Source of the DNA: a virus
Length of the DNA stretch: 34,893 nucleotides
Strand: one strand, 5' to 3'
Virus record (IMG/VR): IMGVR_UViG_3300035663_000055
Span: 1-34,893 of that record
In this document: positions 32,320 through 34,893 of the stretch, in pieces
Position numbering within the stretch: the first letter of the stretch is position 1
Layout: each line of letters begins with the position of its first letter
Program-made: the position numbers and the translations under genes
Notes under the pieces: generated by a model
Told to the model about the DNA's origin: nothing
What the model saw: only the letters and a program-made list of their open reading frames with translations
The model's database searches: none

Positions 32320-33045
32320 ATGAAACAGCCCACGCTTACCCTGGCGATGCCCGGCGATCGCTTGGCAGTCTTCCGATACGGTGCCGACAACGTCAAGCTC
32401 GGCCGCGCCGTCCAGGTCTACGTTCTCGCGGAGGGCGCCGATCCGAACAACTACGGGCCCGCGGAGGAAACCCGAGTGTGTGGCGCTTGCCCCCTTCAAT
32501 CCTGGAAAGGTGGCGGATGCTACGTCCTGCGATGGCAAGGCCCACGCCAAGCCGCAAGGGCCGCAACGGACCCGCTACCTTGGTCGGGGCCCGTCCTCGC
32601 TGCCGCGGCCGTGCGCGAGTGGGCGGAGCGCCACGTTCCCAAGGGCGTCTTGCTCCGGTGGGGGGCCTATGGGGATCCGGGCTTCCTCCCGTGGGACTTC
32701 CTCTGCGATGCGTCGCAAGGCTGGCGCGGCCCGGTGATCGGCTATACGCGGACCTGGACACACAATCCGACCTCTCCGGCCCGCCGCTGGCTCCGCGCTT
32801 CGACTCTCACCGCGGCGGAGGCAGCCAGCGCGGAGTCTTTGGGCTGGCGCAGTTACTTGGTCACCGATGCGCCCCCCGCGGATTCCTGGCCCTGCCCTTC
32901 GGTCGACGGGGCTACCTGCGATACTTGCGGGGCTTGCGGGATTAGCGCTGGCGCGCCGCAAACTATCACCATAGCCCCGCACGGCGCACGGGCTGCGCGG
33001 GTGCGCGAGGCTATCCGCGACCTTGAGAGGGCCGAACGGTGCTAG
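32320..33045 (+). CDS. DUF7227-like Cys-rich phage protein
   Basis: Read from ATG 32320 (241 residues). Recognisable parts are VCGACPLQSWKGGGCYV near residue 48, LLRWGAYGDPGFLPWDF, VIGYTRTW, and near the end a second Cys cluster (CDTCGACG) followed by ITIAPHGARA. This order of CxxCP...GGCYV, GAYGDP, GYT, CxxCGxC and a final HG is what I recall for phage DUF7227 proteins. The paired Cys clusters suggest a metal site. Function unknown. The start follows the CT tract rather than an SD. Confidence 0.75.
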   Translation: MKQPTLTLAMPGDRLAVFRYGADNVKLGRAVQVYVLAEGADPNNYGPAEETRVCGACPLQSWKGGGCYVLRWQGPRQAARAATDPLPWSGPVLAAAAVREWAERHVPKGVLLRWGAYGDPGFLPWDFLCDASQGWRGPVIGYTRTWTHNPTSPARRWLRASTLTAAEAASAESLGWRSYLVTDAPPADSWPCPSVDGATCDTCGACGISAGAPQTITIAPHGARAARVREAIRDLERAERC

Positions 33046-33236
33046 TGCGACTCCCCGGGGACCGATGGGGGCTCCGCCAAGGTTCCCGAGTGTGGATCCC
33101 TCGCTTGGCTAGCGTCCACGCTATGTCCCCGGCGTGGGCCTTGCCTACCCTACGGGCCCTTCTAGCCGATGCCCCGGACCTAGGGGACTGGCGCCCCTAT
33201 CCTGGCGAGAACAAGAAAGCCGGCGAAACGGAGTAA
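33039..33236 (+). CDS. Small hypothetical protein
   Basis: A 65-residue frame starts at GTG 33039 inside the end of the DUF7227-like gene (GTG 33045 is an alternative). It reads LVRLPGDRWGLRQGSRVWIP followed by helical AWALPTLRALLADAPDLG and a Lys/Glu-rich end (GENKKAGETE). The end is similar in style to that of the gene at 30241-30783 (GENK). No family recognised. Confidence 0.5.
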   Translation: MLVRLPGDRWGLRQGSRVWIPRLASVHAMSPAWALPTLRALLADAPDLGDWRPYPGENKKAGETE

Positions 33237-33273
33237 CGCCCCCGGTGGCCCGGGGAGCTATGCAAGGGCCTGC

Positions 33274-33289
33274 GCATATGCGCATATGC
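33274..33289. repeat. Tandem GCATATGC palindrome
   Basis: Two adjacent GCATATGC units form a 16-base palindrome, flanked by TATGCAAGGGCCT (33259) and TATGCAAGGCCTT (33285). It is an AT-containing island in very GC-rich sequence between the small gene and the tandem array, and could be an operator or an early-melting element. Confidence 0.5.
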
Positions 33290-33309
33290 AAGGCCTTTAT
33301 GCGCTCCCC

Positions 33310-33464
33310 GGGAGCCTACGGGACCCCCGGGACCCCCGGGAGCCTACGGGAGCCTACGGGACCCCCGGGAGCCTACGGGAGCCTACGGGAGCCTACGGGA
33401 GCCTACGGGAGCCTACGGGGCCCCCGGGAGCCTACGGGGCCCCCGGGAGCCTACGGGAGCCTAT
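33310..33464. repeat. Two-unit tandem array, 16 units
   Basis: The array consists of unit A GGGAGCCTAC (10 bases; 10 exact and one last copy ending in T) and unit B GGGACCCCC or GGGGCCCCC (9 bases; five copies). The order is A B B A A B A A A A A B A B A A. The mixed period breaks any reading frame, so it is not coding on the + strand. The stop of the minus-strand gene (33461) lies in its last unit. Confidence 0.9.
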
Positions 33465-33838
33465 CGCGGCGCGCGGGTGATGCTGGGGCCGTCGAGCGGT
33501 TCGTACGTCAATAGGATCACGTCCGGGCCCGGGCCCGGCCGGTGCCGAAGGAGCACCACAGGCTGGCCTGGAATGATCCAGCGGGCCCGATCGGCCGGCC
33601 ATGGCGTTCCGGAGTGTGGACCCCACAGCGTCTGGACTGCGCAGGTTTCCTTGAATAGGTACCCCGCATCCCAAGCGTAGCGAACCCAATCGGCGGAAGC
33701 GCCGCGCGGCAACACCGCCACCGCTACAGGCAGACCATTCCAGCCAGTGAAATGGGGCACGAATGCGGCAAGCCATGCGAGCGGGTCGGCGTCGGTCATG
33801 ACTTGGTCGGCGGTCGGGAGAGTCTCGGGAGTGTCCAT
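33461..33838 (-). CDS. Minus-strand hypothetical protein
   Basis: The 125-residue reading starts at the ATG whose complement is at 33836-33838; an ATG at 33895 would add 19 residues. The product has natural composition: PLAWLAAFVPHFTGWNGLPV, then SADWVRYAWDAGYLF and RWIIPGQPVVLLRHRP. The + strand frames opposite look like shadow sequence. It is the only minus-strand gene supported here and is convergent with 33039-33236 and divergent from 34039-34239. No SD precedes it. Family not recognised. Confidence 0.5.
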   Translation of the reverse strand: MDTPETLPTADQVMTDADPLAWLAAFVPHFTGWNGLPVAVAVLPRGASADWVRYAWDAGYLFKETCAVQTLWGPHSGTPWPADRARWIIPGQPVVLLRHRPGPGPDVILLTYEPLDGPSITRAPR

Positions 33839-33927
33839 CGGGAGGTCGCGAGGTTGGGCGGCCAGGTGCGTCCGGCTCGCTATCGCGGTGCGCACTATAT
33901 CGGGTGCCGCAACGGAAACGCACGAAC

Positions 33928-33983
33928 TTTCCCGGGAAAACTTTGGGGCGCGGACGTAAACCCTGCCGCCCTCTAGGTTTACG
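33928..33983. promoter_or_regulatory. Operator-like palindromes in divergent intergenic region
   Basis: TTTCCCGGGAAA (33928-33939) is a perfect 12-base palindrome flanked by two AACTTT copies. CGTAAACC (33955-33962) and GGTTTACG (33976-33983) form a perfect 8-base inverted repeat across 13 bases. Both lie between the minus-strand gene and the small gene at 34039, where a regulator would control divergent transcription. The second could alternatively fold as an RNA hairpin. Confidence 0.45.
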
Positions 33984-34038
33984 GCGCCCCCCGATCGGGT
34001 CCGATTCGGTCCGGCGGGTTTCTTCGGCTATCGGGAGC

Positions 34039-34239
34039 ATGCACAACACACTACCTGCCACCAGCATCCGACGCATCCGCGAGGCCGTCCTACGCATCGA
34101 CCAGCATCTAGAGGCGCTGGCCCTGCGCCAGGGTGCCGACGCGTCCCCCCGGGTCCTCGCTCTGGCGCGGGTCCACGACGCGCTCGGGGCGTTGGAGCGC
34201 GCCTTGGCGAGCTTGGCCGCAGCTTGGGAGGACGCGTGA
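34039..34239 (+). CDS. Small helical hypothetical protein
   Basis: The 66-residue protein has ATG 34039 with GGGAG five bases upstream. It is a helical hairpin or coiled coil: TSIRRIREAVLRIDQHLEAL, a short loop, then ALARVHDALGALERALASLA. Its end overlaps the GTG of the next gene (GTGA), and GGAGG near its end serves that gene. No family recognised. Confidence 0.65.
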   Translation: MHNTLPATSIRRIREAVLRIDQHLEALALRQGADASPRVLALARVHDALGALERALASLAAAWEDA

Positions 34240-34376
34240 TAGGCGCCTTGCTGGCCTATTGCGCTCTGGCCTCGTGGGCGTTGCTCGCGGAGCGTCCATG
34301 GAACCGGCGGGTGGCGCTCACCATCCTTGCGGGATGGGGAGTCTGGAGCGTCCGGCGCTGGACTCATGGAGGCTAG
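34236..34376 (+). CDS. Small membrane protein with two hydrophobic helices
   Basis: The 46-residue frame from GTG 34236 has GGAGG at 34227-34231. Hydrophobic helices span residues 2-18 (IGALLAYCALASWALLA) and 26-41 (VALTILAGWGVWSV) with a basic loop (ERPWNRR) and basic end, as in small phage inner-membrane proteins. A pinholin/holin-like or host-takeover role is possible but not shown. The stop lies in the first unit of a tandem array. Confidence 0.55.
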   Translation: MIGALLAYCALASWALLAERPWNRRVALTILAGWGVWSVRRWTHGG

Positions 34377-34463
34377 GGGTCCCGTGGGGTCCCGTGGGGT
34401 CCCTTGGGTCCCGTGGGGTCCCGTGGGGTCCCTTGGGGTCCCGTGGGGTCCCTCGGGAACCGT
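34376..34463. repeat. 10-base G-rich tandem array, about 8 units
   Basis: GGGGTCCC followed by GT, TT or TC repeats with one 9-base unit (34406-34414) and a decayed last unit (GGGAACCGT). As in the 33310 array, units differ in a variable end. Confidence 0.85.
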
Positions 34464-34474
34464 GGGGCCGAACA

Positions 34475-34566
34475 TCGAGCCCCTCGAGCCCCTCGAGCCC
34501 CTCGAGCCCCTCGAGCCCCTCGAGCCCCGCGGACCCCCCTCGAGCCCCTCGAGCCCCTCGAGCCCC
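34475..34566. repeat. 9-base tandem array TCGAGCCCC, nine units
   Basis: Six units (34475-34528) and three more (34540-34566) are separated by 11 G/C-rich bases. The period of nine makes open frames on both strands that translate as collagen-like or Glu-Pro-Leu repeats. From 34567 to 34767 only degenerate CTCGAG and GAGGCC pieces are seen, with no gene. Confidence 0.85.
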
Positions 34567-34767
34567 ACGAATCCCGCCCTACCCTTAGGTCCCGGCGACC
34601 CCCACAACTCGCGAGGCCCTCTCGAGCCTCCTCGAGCCCTCTAGGCCCACGAGGCCGCTAATCATCCGCGGACGCGCGCGCGGGAGATAGGGGGGCCAGG
34701 GGGGTCCGAGGGCCGGTCACGTTTGCGATAACCCCAGCGAGATTTTATGGAGATTCCCCGGGACCTC

Positions 34768-34893
34768 GCGAACCCTGCAATCTCCGCGAACCCTGCAATC
34801 TCCCCCGGGGCCTAGCAAGCCCGGCGAATCTTGTGGGGCCCAGCGAACCCTGCAATCTCCCCCGGGGCCTAGCAAGCCCGGCGAATCTTGTGG
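34768..34893. repeat. 51-base direct repeat at window end
   Basis: Bases 34786-34836 are repeated exactly at 34843-34893, with a 6-base spacer (GGCCCA), so the period is 57. The first 18 bases (GCGAACCCTGCAATCTCC) occur a third time at 34768-34785. Each copy contains CCCCCGGGG and GGGGCCTAGCAAGCCCGG. The second copy ends exactly at the window edge, so the array may continue. Confidence 0.9.

Noticed and set aside
33247-33480. CRISPR array
   Set aside because: The short units at 33310-33464 are directly adjacent with no unique spacers, and no cas genes are present. It is a tandem array.
33432-34607. Minus-strand frame with collagen-like Gly-X-Y and Gly-Thr-Pro repeats
   Set aside because: The repeats come directly from the 9- and 10-base DNA arrays. 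The frame runs through unrelated sequence and opposite to two better-supported genes, and no ribosome site precedes it.
34327-34661. + strand frames reading Pro-Arg-Ala or Glu-Pro-Leu repeats
   Set aside because: They are products of the 9-base array in different frames, with arrays of shifting period just upstream and no conserved domain.

Overview
The window is a large part of the genome of a GC-rich, lytic-type podovirus built on the T7 plan. All but one of the genes called lie on the + strand, and most are joined by 4-base stop/start overlaps (ATGA, GTGA, TTGA) or TGATG junctions. The block from replication genes to terminase has the T7 order: primase-helicase, family A DNA polymerase, 5' flap exonuclease, portal, scaffold, major capsid, tail tube A, tail tube B (nozzle), three internal virion proteins, a protein at the tail-fibre position, a probable small terminase and the large terminase. 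No single-subunit RNA polymerase, integrase, holin or endolysin was recognised. The phage type is secure from these families; the host cannot be read from the sequence.

Layout. 1-2.9 kb: small accessory genes (one cut by the window edge, a DUF551-like protein, an Ala-rich Imm-5-like protein) and a 554-residue protein of unknown function. 3.0-8.4 kb: replication genes, interrupted by a beta-sandwich protein that looks like a structural or fibre domain. 8.4-12.5 kb: head genes, with a predicted lipoprotein between scaffold and major capsid. 12.5-12.6 kb: a strong hairpin followed by a tRNA-like element that lacks the anticodon arm. 12.6-28.0 kb: tail and ejection proteins, including a 1700-residue nozzle protein carrying two inserted domains, one a probable glycoside hydrolase. 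27.9-30.8 kb: packaging genes. 30.8-34.9 kb: an accessory region of different texture, with DUF932-like and DUF7227-like genes, a minus-strand gene, small genes, dinucleotide (CT)n tracts placed just before two start codons, and several G/C-rich short tandem arrays ending in a 51-base direct repeat at the window edge.

How it works together. The helicase-primase, polymerase and exonuclease would form the replisome. Portal, scaffold and capsid build the prohead, TerL with its probable small subunit fills it, and the tube, nozzle and ejection proteins deliver DNA. The nozzle protein appears to double as a glycan-degrading tail enzyme. The capsid gene is isolated from its neighbours by two hairpins with related arms, and the armless tRNA-like element directly downstream is a candidate RNA-processing signal.

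Most interesting items: (1) the 58-base anticodon-armless tRNA-like element; (2) the nozzle protein with a sugar-binding-like domain and a TIM-barrel glycosidase domain inserted into it; (3) the paired (CT)n leaders; (4) the two-letter tandem arrays of the right-hand region.
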